A stretch of DNA of 64,000 nt from Branchipolynoe longqiensis (GCA_030323885.1 CM059202.1:44906849-44970848); one strand, 5' to 3'. Counted from the stretch's first letter, positions 44,791 through 57,350 are shown. The notes: a model not told the origin generated them from the letters alone. A program made the numbers and translations.

Positions 44791-45075
44791 CCAGTCTCAT
44801 TGTCTATGTATGCTATTTCACAATAATGTTTTATTATAATATATAATCAGTCACATCATTCCATGATCATCATAGTCTAAGATCAAATGTTGCAATCAAA
44901 TTGAATCATGTATGATCATATTCCACGATCATCATGTTTGCTGATCTCACGGTCCTTGATCTTATTAAATGATCGTATTCCATCACCATCATTATATTAC
45001 AGCATTCTATAGTTTATGATTATGTTCATGTTCTAAGATCACATTTTTCATGATAGTATGTTACATGTTATTACC

Positions 45076-45378
45076 AACCACGACCACGACCACGACCACG
45101 CCACCATACCATCACCTACCACACTACACCACCACCCTTACCACCACCACCCTCACCACCACCACCACCACCACCCTCACCACCCTCACCACCACACCAC
45201 CACCACCACACCACCCCCTCACCTCACCACCCCCACTACCACCACCCCCCTCACCACCACCACCCCCTCACCACCCCCTCACCACCACCCTCACCACCAC
45301 CCCCACCCCCACCATACCATCACCTACCACACTACACGACCACCACCACCACCCACTATCCCCACCCTTACCACCCAG
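45076..45378. repeat. (CAC/CCA)n microsatellite
   Basis: About 300 bp of accaccaccctcacc-type repeat; a second short stretch lies at 45712-45772. His/Thr/Pro reading frames are artefacts. Confidence 0.95.
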
Positions 45379-45439
45379 GAGCAGGACGTAGTTCAGGCGG
45401 CAGAGTGTCCACATGTGAAGGTGTCGGTCATCCGATCGA

Positions 45440-45700
45440 TCCTTCTCAGTGGATCGATTTATTTTCCCTTCCAACCAGTGGTCCACAACTGGTTCATCAA
45501 AGGCTGTGGTGTGTGATGTCCTGTCTGTGGGAAAGTGCATTAAAAAACACCCTTGCTGCTTATCGGAAAGAGTACCTTATGTGGTAGCAGCGGGTTTCCT
45601 CCCAAGAAATATGTCAGAATGACCATATGTTCGATGTCCAATAGCCGATGGTAAAAATCAATGCGCTCTAGAGGCGTCGTTAAATAAAACAAACTTTCTT
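45440..45700 (-). repeat. Dispersed repeat (mollusc-like SINE or MITE)
   Basis: Contains 'ctgtctgtgggaaagtgcat', 'aaatatgtcagaatgaccat' and 'tctagaggcgtcgttaaata', the reverse complement of the repeat at 57145-57350. I recall this sequence type from many mollusc genomes but cannot name the family. Confidence 0.7.
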
Positions 45701-45839
45701 CTTTCTTTTCACACCACCACCCTCACCCCCCCCCATTCACCACCACCACACCACCACCACCACCCACACAGGTGGAGGAGATGGCGCCTTGTTGTATTAT
45801 TAGCATGAATGGCGACGGACGTCATTGACATCGCTTGTC

Positions 45840-45905
45840 TCGTTCTGTGTTCTCACCACTAGGGGGCGCGGCGTGTGTGTGTGTGTGGGGGGGGGGGGGG
45901 TATGG
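45840..45905. repeat. GT/G-run low-complexity
   Basis: gtgtgtgtgtgtgggggggg tract. Confidence 0.9.
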
Positions 45906-45939
45906 CAGGGCGCGTGTCTCCTACTTAGGCCAAATACAA

Positions 45940-46896
45940 AATATTAATTGGTGATCGTCCTTGCCCGTGCCTGAAAAATCGCCAGCCCCTGTTTTTTTTA
46001 AACAGTTATTTTTGTTAACCGTTTAAAACTTATTAACAGTGTTATAAATGCGTCTGGTTAGCAGCAATTCAACCTTTGTATCAATTTTGTTACGTTATTG
46101 GTTTGGCTTCTATGCTAACTGCCTCCATTCCTTTTTTTAAAACAGGAGTTTGAATCCCACGACCTACCAAAACAAGAGGCGGACGTTCAACTCATTCGGC
46201 CATAAACTAGATCACGGTTCCGACTGCGCATGCGCTGAAAACGGCGTTGGGAGCAAAGCAACAGCGTACAGCCATTGAGTTTGCTTATAAGCGCAGTAAA
46301 AAGCGTCAGTTTTATTCAAAATTAATAGAAATCCAAAACCCTAACCATATCAATTTAATATAATCCTTTTAATAAACATGTTTTCTGTATGTGTTCCAAG
46401 CGGTTTGTCTCTAGGTGGTGTGGTTTTATCAATATTTTACTTTTTCTGTATGGAGATTGCTCACTGCCATTGACAATGCATTGAGTACTCTGGCTATGGC
46501 TCCAACACTAGTCTGAGTGCCGAGATCTTTCTAAATCGAAATGCACATGGCATAATATGTCCTGATTATATTGATGTAAATGCAATGCTGGATAAAAATT
46601 AATATCTGAATTTATTATATATATTTTTTTAGTTAGTATTCTATGTTTCAAACAAGAGCTGAGATGAGCTGAAACTAGCACATTTCATAGCTGCACCCAG
46701 TGTATTAGCATGTGCCATGTGCTTTTGTGGGGGTTGCTTTGCTCTGATGCATCCCACAATGCACCGCGCCACTGGAACCATGATGTAGTCTATTGCGTCT
46801 GGTTACGTATTACGTCTATGTCAAAAATATAAAATTAAAATAAAAACCACCCACCAGACCCTGATTTGTATTTCAAAAGGATGATCACCAATTAAA
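45940..46896. mobile_element. MITE (family D) with nested MITE segment
   Basis: Left end aattggtgatcgtccttgcc and right end aaaaggatgatcaccaatt are inverted repeats. The interior at 46230-46490 holds an inverted piece of the MITE at 35888-36450 ('gagattgctcactgccattg'). A decayed sister copy is at 23361-24100. Confidence 0.7.
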
Positions 46897-46925
46897 AAAA
46901 ATAATTGGCCTTAGTCCTAGTGACG

Positions 46926-46927
<2 letters not shown>

Positions 46928-46995
<68 letters not shown>

Positions 46996-47030
46996 GCGTG
47001 CGTGTGCGCGTGCGTGCGTGCGTGTATGAA
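46928..47030. repeat. (GT)n microsatellite
   Basis: About 30 perfect GT units then cgtgcgtg variants. Confidence 0.98.
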
Positions 47031-47147
47031 TACTATTTAGGCACGTGTGGATCACTCCTCTTCCTCTTACTGCAATTGATGTATTTATCTCAGAAAATGG
47101 CAGCAACTTTAAATGGCAACTTTAAATGGCCAACTGTTGAGATATTT

Positions 47148-47810
47148 GACATGTTCACCGGACGGCACTATGATTAGTACCCGCTCTGCTCACCAGACAG
47201 CACTATGATTAGTACCCGCTCTGCTCACCAGATGGCACTGCATGATTAGTACCTGCTCTGCTCACCAGACGGCACTGTATGATTAGAACCCATTCTGCTC
47301 ACCAGACGGCACTGTATGATTAGTACCCACTCTGCTCACCAGACAGCACTGTATGATTAGTACCCTCTCTGCTCACCAGACAGCACTGTATGATTAGTAC
47401 CCACTCTGCTCACCAGACAGCACTGTATGATTAGTACCCTCTCTGCTCATCAGACAGCACTGTATGATTAGTACCCACTCTGCTCACCAGATGACACAGT
47501 ATGATTAGTACCCGCTCTGCTCACCAGACGGCACTGTATGATTAGTACCCGCTCTGCTCACCAGCCAGCACTGTATGATTAATATGCACTCTGCCCACCA
47601 GATGGCACTGTATGATTAGTACCCACTCTGCTCACCAGAGGGCACTATGATTAGTGCCCACTTTGCTCACCAGACGGCACTGTATGATTAGTACCCACTA
47701 TGCTCACCAGACGGCACTGTATGATTAGTACCCTCTCTACTCACCAGACGGCACTGTATGATTAGTGCCCAGTCTGCTCACCAGACGGCACCCTTCTATA
47801 TGATTAGTAC
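47148..47810. repeat. 37-bp minisatellite (cagacggcactgtatgatta)
   Basis: About 18 copies of a unit with gctcaccagacggcactgt and atgattagtacccgctct; some units lack 'gt' or carry cagacagcac. Confidence 0.95.
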
Positions 47811-48054
47811 CTGCCACATTCACCAGGGGTGCTCCTTCTATGTGAACTGTCTCCATTCTTTGGACATTATTAACAGACTTTAGCTATTGCTACAAGTCCT
47901 TTCCCATCCTGAAAAACAACATTTAGTTACGTCATAAAACCCCACTCAATCAACTCAATTCGCCTACTAGTAGTACTACTACATCACTGTGGCCAATACA
48001 TACAATACATGTTGTTCGGAGGTAAAACCACACTCATTTCACTGCAGGGACATC

Positions 48055-48600
48055 ATCGTGTCTCCATTCTCAGAAACTGTACCACATGTATGGTTTCCAC
48101 GTTACAATGTTAATGATGTTGCCTATGTTTTTGGGGGTTAGTAAGTAAAATAACTATTACTGACTCTGTGTATTAAGCTATCCCACAAAATGCATCCAAA
48201 ATATGCTATGATTTAGCGCTGAAATGAAAATATGAAAATTTGCATAATGACACCATACATCTTACCCAAACGTTTTTTAAACCGTTTTTCTTGTAAGAAA
48301 CAATTCTTTTGGTTTAACTGTAATCAATCAATCAAATCTTTGTTGTATGTGTTGTGTGTGTTAAAATGATGTTACACTGGTAATCTTAACAGCTTTCTCA
48401 GTTTGTATTTAAAAAAGAAAAAAAAATATTAAAAAGAAAAATATTTCAACTCTGACATATGGACAACACATATATACCTTTATATGAATATGAATTCTGC
48501 TCTTATTTGAAATATTTTCTGTTATTATTTGGAATTTTTTTACTTTTCCTTTTCCATGTCACAAAAGTGATACACAGTTTCTGAGAATGACCCATATATG
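48055..48600. mobile_element. MITE (family B), nearly complete
   Basis: Left ccattctcagaaactgtacc (first bases lost) and right acagtttctgagaatgaccc; interior shares 'aatgttaatgatgttgcc' and 'tttccatgtcacaaaagtg' with other copies. Confidence 0.8.
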
Positions 48601-48715
48601 AGATATGGTAGGTAACACTTGACACAGGATGACTGTGTGCCCCTCTGGTACAACGCCCTTGCGCTGTCACGGTTGGCTGAGCAGCCTTTTGCTGCAGGCA
48701 CTCACGCATGATGCT

Positions 48716-49076
48716 TGTTTTGTTTGCTTCTTGTTGTTTTACGTCCTAGCAACATCTAAGGTCATATCAGGACAGGTGCCAACTTGTGACAGTGCGCACT
48801 CATGGTGTCTTTATAGTGTTGCCCCACTGGGACACCAGGCCACCAGCACCATGACCCAATATCCCGCTCAGTCACATTATCCTGACACTGAGTCAACTAG
48901 TCTTTGCCATATAGCCTAATAATGCTGTGCGCCTGGCTAGGAAGCAACAAGTATACATTTTTAAGTCATTGGTTTGACTCGACCAGGGTTCGAACCCATG
49001 AACTCATTGGTTTGGATCCCCCGATCTCCCAAAAAGAAGAGAAGGACGCTCAACTCATTCGGCCATCCCGTCTGGT
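48716..49076 (-). mobile_element. SINE A copy
   Basis: Tail tgtttgcttcttgttgtttt, full body, and head carrying the extra 'ggtttggatcccccgatctc' block seen also at 41033-41390, ending ggccatcccgtctggt. Confidence 0.85.
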
Positions 49077-49244
49077 ATGCATGATGCCACCAGGCCATAC
49101 ATGCCGTCTGCACAACGCGTCTACGAAGATCCACCATCTCTGCACCCCACCAAGTCAATGAACGGGGCTTTACGTCCCAGCGACATCCGAGTTCTTTGCA
49201 GCATGGACAGCGAGTCATGGATAAGTCTGATGTAGACTTGTTTT

Positions 49245-49500
49245 CACCATTAGACAGTTTGTCGATAGAAAGCCCGAGCCTACACTTTTATCGACCCAAG
49301 GGACTTTTAACCTCCCACACAAAATAGACATGGCATGAGAGCAACTGGCCTTTGATGACGCTGTAAGTTATACACAGCAGTGGAAATCCAAATTGGCAGA
49401 GGTGGAGGCATGGGGAATAGAACCACTTATCTTCCGATTAGGAGTCCGACCTAGAAAAAAGTCAGACACGCTAACCACTCGGCCACAGAGAACACCACAT
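49245..49500 (-). mobile_element. tRNA-derived SINE (family C), complete
   Basis: On the minus strand: A-box ggccgagtggttagcgtgt, a diverged B-box ggttctattcc, then a body with 'cagttgctctcatgccatg' and 'gggctttctatcgacaaac', ending in 'tctaatggtgaaaacaagtc'. The head resembles Leu/Ser-type tRNAs. Partial sister at 14628-14860. Confidence 0.8.
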
Positions 49501-49698
49501 TTGCCTATGATATCAGAGTTTTGGCATGCTTGCCAAAATTAATATTGCACGTTTGCACTTCAAATGTCTAGAAAGAGTTAGGCATTTCAAATAAAAAATT
49601 ACTTCAAATTAAAGTAACGTAGATTATAGCGATCAACATGATATATTTATCTCAGAAATGACAGAAACTCAAAACCATTTGACCATGCAACTTTAACA
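49500..49698. mobile_element. MITE (family C) half copy
   Basis: 'gagttttggcatgcttgcca' to 'tttgaccatgcaactttaa'. Confidence 0.8.
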
Positions 49699-49865
49699 TT
49701 GTATGCGATTGGTAGAGTGTCAATTCCTACTGAGAGCATGGTACCCTCTTTGGTGCCTTTGCATGCAGGAAGCACCATCTCCACACCGGAACCAGTCGGT
49801 CTCCGCCAACCCGCCTTGTTGGCGTGTCAAAGTAGGTCAGGGAGCTGCCTGGGGAGGTTGGATGG

Positions 49866-50186
49866 TTGTTGGAGTTTTACGTCCTGGCAAAACATCCCAC
49901 GGTCATATCAGGACGGGTACCGACTTGTGACAGTGTGCACTCGTGGTGACTATATAGTGCTGCCCCACTGGGAAATCAGGCCACCAGTGCCATGACCCCA
50001 TATCCCACTCAGTCACATTATCCTGACACTGAGCTAACCGGTCCTTGTCCTATCCTACTTATGCCGAGCGCCTGGCTGGGTAGCAACAAGTCATTGGTTT
50101 GACTCGACCTGGAATTGAATCCCAATCTCCCACACGGGGGGAGGCATGCATGCACTCTACCGATTTGGCCACTGCGCCCGGCCCCG
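49866..50186 (-). mobile_element. SINE A variant copy
   Basis: 'ttggagttttacgtcctggc' to 'gatttggccactgcgcccgg'; head diverged, B-box region gaattgaatccc. Confidence 0.8.
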
Positions 50187-50189
50187 TTA

Positions 50190-51055
50190 CCCATGCACCT
50201 CTCGTTAATGTGTACTGACATACACTTGTCTATGTATGTACAAGGGATGAAATAGAGAACGGAATTTAATGGGTTTATATTGCCGCAGCCACTTGTTTGC
50301 GGGGACCAGCCTCGCTCTGGTTCAGAAATTCCAAACACAAATTTGTTCTGTAATCGATTATGATAGTCATCCCGGATCATCACCGGCCATCAGAATTTCA
50401 AATAGAACACCCTGAGGTCTACATAAAAACACACGGGCCGTGTGCAAAATGATCCGACTCCAATGCCCCACGTGTTGTCTAGGGGCACCAGGAGCAATGA
50501 CGTCACATTTGTGCTGGTACCTGGAGGCCTACAACTAACTACAAGTACAACTTAAAACAAGTCCCACATGGTTTTTTTTTTAATTATATTTTTTTAAATA
50601 AAAGTATGACCAACCAGATTAATGAAGTGGACATATAACTAAACTATGCAATCATAAAATACTTTAAATCCTATTTTGCTGTGGTTATATTGATAGGTTT
50701 TTTTTGGGGGGGGGGGGGGGGGTTTAATCCATTTTTTTCGCCCCGAACACATTCGTTTATGAAACCCAGGTGTAAGTTCTGTAAGATCTGCGCTATGTGC
50801 AAAACAATGATTAGGTCCGAGGTGATCAATCAATTACGGCCATGGTACTCAGATTCCTGAATGATGTAGCACAAATAACGATCCCTCCCCCTTCCCCCCC
50901 CCCCCCACACACACACTTGCAATGTAACCCTCCATAACCCCCCCCCCCCCCTGCCACAAACCTGCAATGCAACTCTCCACACACGCCTACAGAGCCGAAG
51001 CACGAGCTTACAGAACCGAACACACATTGTCCAGTCAAGTCGAGGCATTCACTGC
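50190..51055. other. Unassigned, with poly-G/poly-C runs
   Basis: G-run 50706-50722 and C-runs 50896-50907 and 50938-50951. A local duplication of 'acacttgcaatgtaaccctcc' and 'aacctgcaatgcaactctcc' lies around 50910-50978. No gene. Confidence 0.6.
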
Positions 51056-51059
51056 AGGA

Positions 51060-51510
51060 CCGTCATACAGTCCGTTGTGGTAGATCGTGGGATTCGAACC
51101 CTGGTCGAGTCAAAGTCAACCACACATAACCTTGAAAAGTCAGTCAGTCCTCTTGTAGAGTCACACCAGATGGGATGGACGAATGAGTTGAGCGTCTCCC
51201 GATTTGGTAGATCGTGGGAATCGAATCCACGGGTTCAAACCCTGGTCGAGTCAAACAGGCAATGACTTCAAGAATTGATACTTGTCGCTTTCTAGCCGGG
51301 CCTTCGGCATTAATAGGATAGGGCCAGGACTAGTTGGCTAAGTGTCAGGATAATGTGAGTGAGTGGGGTATCAGGTCATGGTGCTGGCAGCCTGGTCTCC
51401 CAGTGGGGCAGCACTATAAAATCACCATGAGTGCACACTGTCACAAGTCGATACCTGTCCTGATACTGTAGATGTTGCCAGGACATCAAACTCCACCAAG
51501 CAACCAACCT
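51060..51510 (+). mobile_element. SINE A copy, sense orientation, with duplicated head
   Basis: Head-like segments at 51073-51115 and 51170-51255 (gggatggacgaatgagttga...ggttcaaaccctggtcgagt), body to 'gatgttgccaggacatcaaa'. The repeated head suggests a head-to-head duplication or a tandem insertion. Confidence 0.75.
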
Positions 51511-51611
51511 TGTAGTCAGAAACTGGTTCCGATGAGAAAACACTAATCTACTGGAAAAACCTGTGGACCAGGAAGATAGAAACAGGAGAGGCGGAGTAGG
51601 GATCCAGGGGT

Positions 51612-53502
51612 GGGAGCCTCATCAGTGACTGGTGTCTGGTGTGTACACTGCACCAGTGTTCTGGACTGATGCAGTGTGCTTCATGCCCACCATAACAGGG
51701 CCGGGAGCCTGATTAGTGGCCTCCTGTGTCTGGTGTGTACACTGCACCAGTGTTCTGGATTGATGCAGTGTGCTTCATCCACACCCTAGCAGGGCCAGGA
51801 GCCTGATTAGTGGCCTCCTGTGTCTGGTGTGTACACTGCACCAGTGTTCTGGACTGATGCAGTGTGCTTCATCCCCACCCTAGCAGGGCCAGGAGCCTGA
51901 TTAGTGGCCTCCTGTGTCTGGTGTGTACACTGCACCAGTGTTCTGGATTGATGCAGTGTGCTTCATCCACACCCTAGCAGGGCTGGGAGCCTGATTAGTG
52001 ACGTCCTGTGTCTGGTGTGTACACTGCAACAGTGTTCTGGACTGATGCAGTGTGCTTCATGCCCACCCTAGCAGGGCCAGGAGCCTGATTAGTAGCCTCC
52101 TGTGTCTGGTGTGTACACTGCAACAGTGTTCTGGATTGATGCAGTGTGCTTCATCCACACCCTAGCAGGGCTGGGAGCCTGATTAGTGACGTCCTGTGTC
52201 TGGTGTGTACACTGCAACAGTGTTCTGGACTGATGCAGTGTGCTTCATGCCCACCCTAGCAGGGCCAGGAGCCTGATTAGTAGCCTCCTGTGTCTGGTGT
52301 GTACACTGCAACAGTGTTCTGGATTGATGCAGTGTGCTTCATCCACACCCTAGCAGGGCTGGGAGCCTGATTAGTGACGTCCTGTGTCTGGTGTGTACAC
52401 TGCAACAGTGTTCTGGACTGATGCAGTGTGCTTCATGCCCACCCTAGCAGGGCCAGGAGCCTGATTAGTGGCCTCCTGTGTTTGGTGGTTACACTGCACC
52501 AGTGTTCTGGATTGATGCAGTGTGCTTCATCCCCACCCTAACAGAGCCAGGAGCCTGATTAGTGGCCTCCTGTGTCTGGTGTGTACACTGCACCAGTGTT
52601 CTGGACTGATGCAGTGTGCTTCATCCACACCCTAGCAGGGCTGGGAGCCTGATTAGTGACGTCCTGTGTCTGGTGTGTACACTGCACCAGTGTTCTGGAC
52701 TGATGCAGTGTGCTTCATCCCCACGCTAACAGGGCCGGGAGCCTGATTAGTGGCCTCCTGTGTCTGGTGGTTACACTGCACCAGTGTTCTGGATTGATGC
52801 AGTGTGCTTCATCCCCACCCTAGCAGGGCCGGGAGCCTGATTAGTGGCCTCCTGTGTCTGGTGTGTACACTGCACCAGTGTTCTGGATTGATGCAGTGTG
52901 CTTCATCCCCACCCTAACAGGGCCGGGAGCCTGATTAGTGGCCTCCTGTGTCTGGTGTGTACACTGCACCAGTGTTCTGGATTGATGCAGTGTGCTTCAT
53001 CCCCACCCTAACAGGGCCAGGAGCCTGATTAGTGGCCTCCTGTGTCTGGTGTGTACACTGCACCAGTGTTCTGGATTGATGCAGTGTGCTTCATCCCCAC
53101 CCTAACAGGGCCAGGAGCCTGATTAGTGGCCTCCTGTGTCTGGTGTGTACACTGCACCAGTGTTCTGGATTGATGCAGTGTGCTTCATCCCCACCCTAGC
53201 AGGGCCAGGAGCCTGATTAGTGGCCTCCTGTGTCTGGTGTGTACACTGCACCAGTGTTCTGGATTGATGCAGTGTGCTTCATCCCCACCCTAGCAGGGCC
53301 AGGAGCCTGATTAGTGGCCTCCTGTGTCTGGTGTGTACACTGCACCAGTGTTCTGGATTGATGCAGTGTGCTTCATCCCCAACATAGCAGGGCCAGGAGC
53401 CTGATTAGTGGCCTCCTGTGTCTGATGTGTACACTGCACCAGTGTTCTGGATTGATGCAGTGTGCTTCATCCCCAACATAGCAGGGCCAGGAGCCTGAAT
53501 AT
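51612..53502. repeat. 94-bp satellite, major array
   Basis: About 20 copies of a 94-bp unit: gagcctgattagtggcctcc, tgtgtctggtgtgtacactg, caccagtgttctggattgat, gcagtgtgcttcatccccac. Each unit can form a CACTGCA/TGCAGTG hairpin around ccagtgttctgg. Between 51960 and 52440 a 188-bp dimer (gacgtcc and agcctcc types alternating) is repeated, so the array has a higher-order structure. The satellite also occurs at 36450-36800. Confidence 0.97.
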
Positions 53503-53564
53503 TAAAAAACCTGGGGCTTTGCATGTGAGTCAATTAGACGGTAAACCCCATATCAGTCAACAAC

Positions 53565-53800
53565 AGAAACATCTACGGTAATATCATGATGGGTACCAAC
53601 TTGTGACGGTGTGCACTTATGGCGACTTTATAGTGCTGCCCAACTGAGAGACTGGACTTGATATCCCCACTCAGTCACATTATCCTGACACTGAGCAAAC
53701 CAATCCTAGGCTAGGTAACGACAAGTATATATTTTCATAAGTGATTGGTTCGACTCGGCCGGGTTTCGAACCCACGACCTTTCCCAGCGGAAGCCAGCCA
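53565..53800 (-). repeat. SINE A copy, degraded
   Basis: 'atcatgatgggtaccaactt' through 'ggtttcgaacccacgacctt'; several deletions. Confidence 0.75.
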
Positions 53801-54019
53801 GTGCTCTTAGTCTGACTGATCAGTAATTACAATCAGTCCCCCGACACTTGAAGTGTTAGGTAAATTACAACCACCATGTCCATGACTATGTAGGTCCCAT
53901 ATTGTAGATGGGGTGTATAAATAACCTGAGTCGTGACTCCTGGTGAAGACACCTCTCCACGTCCTGTTAACAGCCAAACTCACCTGCACTCACCCTTTCA
54001 ACCGGCACCCACCAACTTA

Positions 54020-54548
54020 TAGCCCTGTCACACTACGAAGTATCTCGCCGGCGTGCCGCCAACGCGCAAAATCACTTTTAATCGTCGAGACACATCAAAC
54101 TTTTCGGATTCAGCCCAACGTATTGGTAGCGTGCGGCCGACGTTGTGGTAAAAGTTTGGCGCGCTCTCCTGATATGACCGTAGATGTTGGTAGGATGTAA
54201 AACAACAAAAAGCAACCGTTTGGCGCAACGTGTGGTAACGAGCCTCATGCGCACGTGGCTTGTGTATAATGTTCACATAACATTATTCCAGTGCGTTTAA
54301 CGTATCTCGACGCGCCCCTAACGTCGCCATAATGTTGGCACCCGTGCGTCGTCGCACGTCCAAAGTTTTGCGCAAGCACAAAACTTCACCAATACCCTGA
54401 CGCGCCTCGCCGTCCGTCGCCATCCATCAACGAAATCCAACGCGCGCCTAATGCGCGCGTAACGCTTCCAGACGTCTCCCAACGTTTTGCCAAAAACTGA
54501 CACACGTCGACGTGCATTGGTGAGAAACGTAGCAATGTGACAGCACCA
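54020..54548. mobile_element. Harbinger-like MITE
   Basis: Ends tagccctgtcacactacga and gcaatgtgacagcacca with TTA on both flanks (54017-54019, 54549-54551). The interior is rich in cgcgc and gcgtaacg words. A 50-bp SINE A tail fragment ('tagatgttggtaggatgtaa') is embedded at 54170-54215. Confidence 0.75.
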
Positions 54549-54549
54549 T

Positions 54550-55145
54550 TATTAGATCAAGTTTGTTTGTTTGGGAAGCCTGCACTCACACCGATTCAGC
54601 CACCGCGTGCGGCCTAATCTCATGGTCTCTTGCAGTAGTCTCCAAGGAAAAAAAAATAAAGCGGAAATGCAGATTTTCTCCCATAGGTTTAGCATTGTCA
54701 GAGAATCGTGGAAAAATACCATAAGTCAGGTTTCAACTAGCCTTGTTGTGATTGCATTATCACCCATACCCATCACTTTCTTCTTTAGATTCGTTGTTCT
54801 AGCTACATCTAAGGTCATATAAGAAAGGGACTCGAACCACAAAATTTTGTTTAACATTAATCGGTGAATATAAACAATCCCGGAAATCCGCGAAACAGCG
54901 GAGATCTTTCATTCCTGCTCTTGTCAGTCTTGCATTAATTTCAAGTACCACATTTAAAGTGGTTGACGGTTCTTTTATTTTGTGGCAGTTTATGTCCTAT
55001 CAAGATCTTAAAGATCTATCAGGATGGGTTCCAACTTCTCACAGTATGAATACACAAGTTAATAATACTGTTGTGGCGCCACCAGTAAGTAGCAAAGGCA
55101 CCAGGACCAGGCTACCTGCAGTAGTCTCTCACTTGAACCACCACG
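54550..55145. other. Unassigned, with SINE A scraps
   Basis: Short SINE A-like pieces at 54795-54830 and 54975-55060; a segment with 'cgcggagatctttcatcc' words also appears near 20570 and 60760. Confidence 0.5.
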
Positions 55146-55152
55146 AGGTGGG

Positions 55153-55493
55153 ATGTTTGTTTGTTGTTGTTTTAAGTCCTAGCAACATCTAAGGCCATAT
55201 CAGGACGGGTACCGACTTGTGACAGTGCACACTCATGGCGACTTTATAGTGCTGCCCCACTGGAACACAGGCCGCCAGCACCATGACCTGATATCCCACT
55301 CAGTCACATTATCTTAATACTGAGCTAACCAGTCCTTGCCCTATCCTAATAATGCCGAGCGCCAGGCTAGGAAGCAACAAGTATCAATTTTTAAGTCATT
55401 GGTTTGACTCAACCGGGTTTCGAACCCACCACCCCACGATCTACCAACACGGGAGACGGACGCTCTAACTCATTCGGCCATCCCGTCTGGTCC
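55153..55493 (-). mobile_element. SINE A full-length copy
   Basis: Tail tgtttgtttgttgttgtttt to head ggccatcccgtctggtccca; flanks share cacgaggtgggat/cacgaggtgggag, a ~12-bp target duplication. Confidence 0.88.
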
Positions 55494-55709
55494 CACGAGG
55501 TGGGAGTCTGGGTCACCTCTATAAGAGCTTTTGGTGAACTTGAAAAAAAGAAGATTCAGCATGGATTCACTTCAAATATCTCAAATATTAGCCATTGGTT
55601 ATAAATGAAAGTTAGCCCAAACTAAGATATGACGGTCACCCTGAAGATAGTGATATGAATATATTGCCTTTATCAATCTTTAGAACCCTACTATATTACT
55701 TTTAGATTG

Positions 55710-55985
55710 GGTTCGAACCCTGGTCGTGTCAAACCAATGACGTAAAAATGTATACTTGTCGCTTCCTACTCCTAGCCAGGCACTCGGAATGATTAGGATA
55801 GGGCAAGGACTGGTTGGCTCAGTGTCAGGATAATGTGACTGAGTGGGATATCAGGTCATGGTGCCAACAACCTGGTCTCCCAGTGGGGCAGCAATATAAA
55901 GTCACCACGAGTGCACACTGTCACAAGTCAGTACTGATCCTGATATGACCTTAGATGTTGCCAAGATGCAAACCTCCAATAACCA
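55710..55985 (+). repeat. SINE A copy, sense orientation, head truncated
   Basis: Starts at B-box gggttcgaaccctggtcgtg and runs to 'gatgttgccaagatgcaaac'. Confidence 0.8.
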
Positions 55986-56094
55986 ACCTTTAGATTGAGT
56001 TGACCTGGGATGGATTCAATGACCTACACAAAAGCAGGCGCTCTAACCACTTAGCCCACCCACATCCGGTCCGTCTGATACACAGCTTTCATAT

Positions 56095-56420
56095 CTATGA
56101 CGCTAGTTGACCGACTCAGTAAGTGTGCTGGCTTCCCATGCAGAAGGTCATTGGTTCACATGCAGAAGGTCATTGGTTCACATCCCGGCCGAGTCAAACC
56201 AATGACATACAAAATTTACACCAGTCGCTACCTAGCCTTGCGCTCGGTGTTACTAGGATCAGGCCAGGATTGGTTAGCTTAGCAACAGGATAATGTGACT
56301 CAGTGGGATATTGGATCATTGCTGATGGCCTTGTCTCCCACTGTCCCAGTGGGGCAGCACTATAAAGTCACTATCACTAATTGGTACCCGTCCTGATTAA
56401 GTATCTTACCGTTAAAATAA
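56095..56420 (+). repeat. SINE A variant copy, sense orientation
   Basis: 'gcagaaggtcattggttcac' appears twice in the head (56141 and 56162), then body to 'ttggtacccgtcctgattaa'. Confidence 0.75.
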
Positions 56421-56664
56421 ATCCCAAACAAGCAAAGCAAGTGGTGTTTGCCGTGGCACAAAATGGGGGAGGGGGGGGATCGATATCACTCAATGAGAAA
56501 GCTTTGTGTATTTTATTTAACTACTTCCGGTTCCGGTGTCCTTGACATTCAACACCCTCTAATGTTGTCCTATTTAAGGCTGGCTTAACATTATGGGACA
56601 TAAAGGGCTTCTGCTGTGTGTAGCCTGCCCAAAGTAGGCTATGTCGAGATGAATTGATCGATTG

Positions 56665-56985
56665 ATTTGTGGGGTATTACATCCTAGCAACATCCAATAT
56701 CACATCTGAACCCGAGTGCTTAACTGTGACAGTGTGCACCCATTGTGGCTTCAGAGCGCTTCCTACTGCAGTACCTTACGGCAGGCACAAGGGCGTGATA
56801 TCCCACTCACTATATATATATGTGTTTGTTTGTTGTGGGTTGGTTGTTGGGTGTGTTTTGGGTTTTGTTTGTGTTGTGTGGTGGTGGGTTGTTTGTGGGT
56901 TGTTTTTGGGTGTTTGTGGTGTGTTGGGTTGGGTTTTGGTTTGGGGGGGGTGTTTTTTATATGCTGTATTGTTTGATTGTGCACG
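56665..56985. repeat. SINE scrap and GT-rich tract
   Basis: 56670-56805 is degraded SINE-like; 56820-56960 is gggttgtttgtgggttg low-complexity. Confidence 0.7.
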
Positions 56986-57144
56986 GCTTCAGCCACCGAT
57001 ACACCCAATACCAGCTTCACAGGAAGTGTGATTTTACAAGCGCAAGTTCACTCACAAATGTTCTGATGATATGCATGTAAAGACGACATGTGTGAGAAGC
57101 AAGCGAAAGCAAATTTGGCAGTTAGAATGAAAACCAAACAAAAA

Positions 57145-57350
57145 GTTAGTTTTATTTAACAACGCCTCTAGAACACATTGATTTTTATCATCGGCTATTG
57201 GACATCAAACATATGGTCATTCTGGCATATTTCTTTGGGGGAAACCCATTGCTGCCACATAGGCTACTCTTTCCTATAAGCAGCAAAGGCTCTTTTATAT
57301 GCACTTTCCCACAGACAGGATGGCACATACCACAACATTTGACGAACCAG
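57145..57350 (+). repeat. Dispersed repeat (mollusc-like), second copy
   Basis: 'aacaacgcctctagaacaca', 'tatcatcggctattggacat', 'tatgcactttcccacagaca'. Inverted relative to 45440-45700. Confidence 0.75.
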
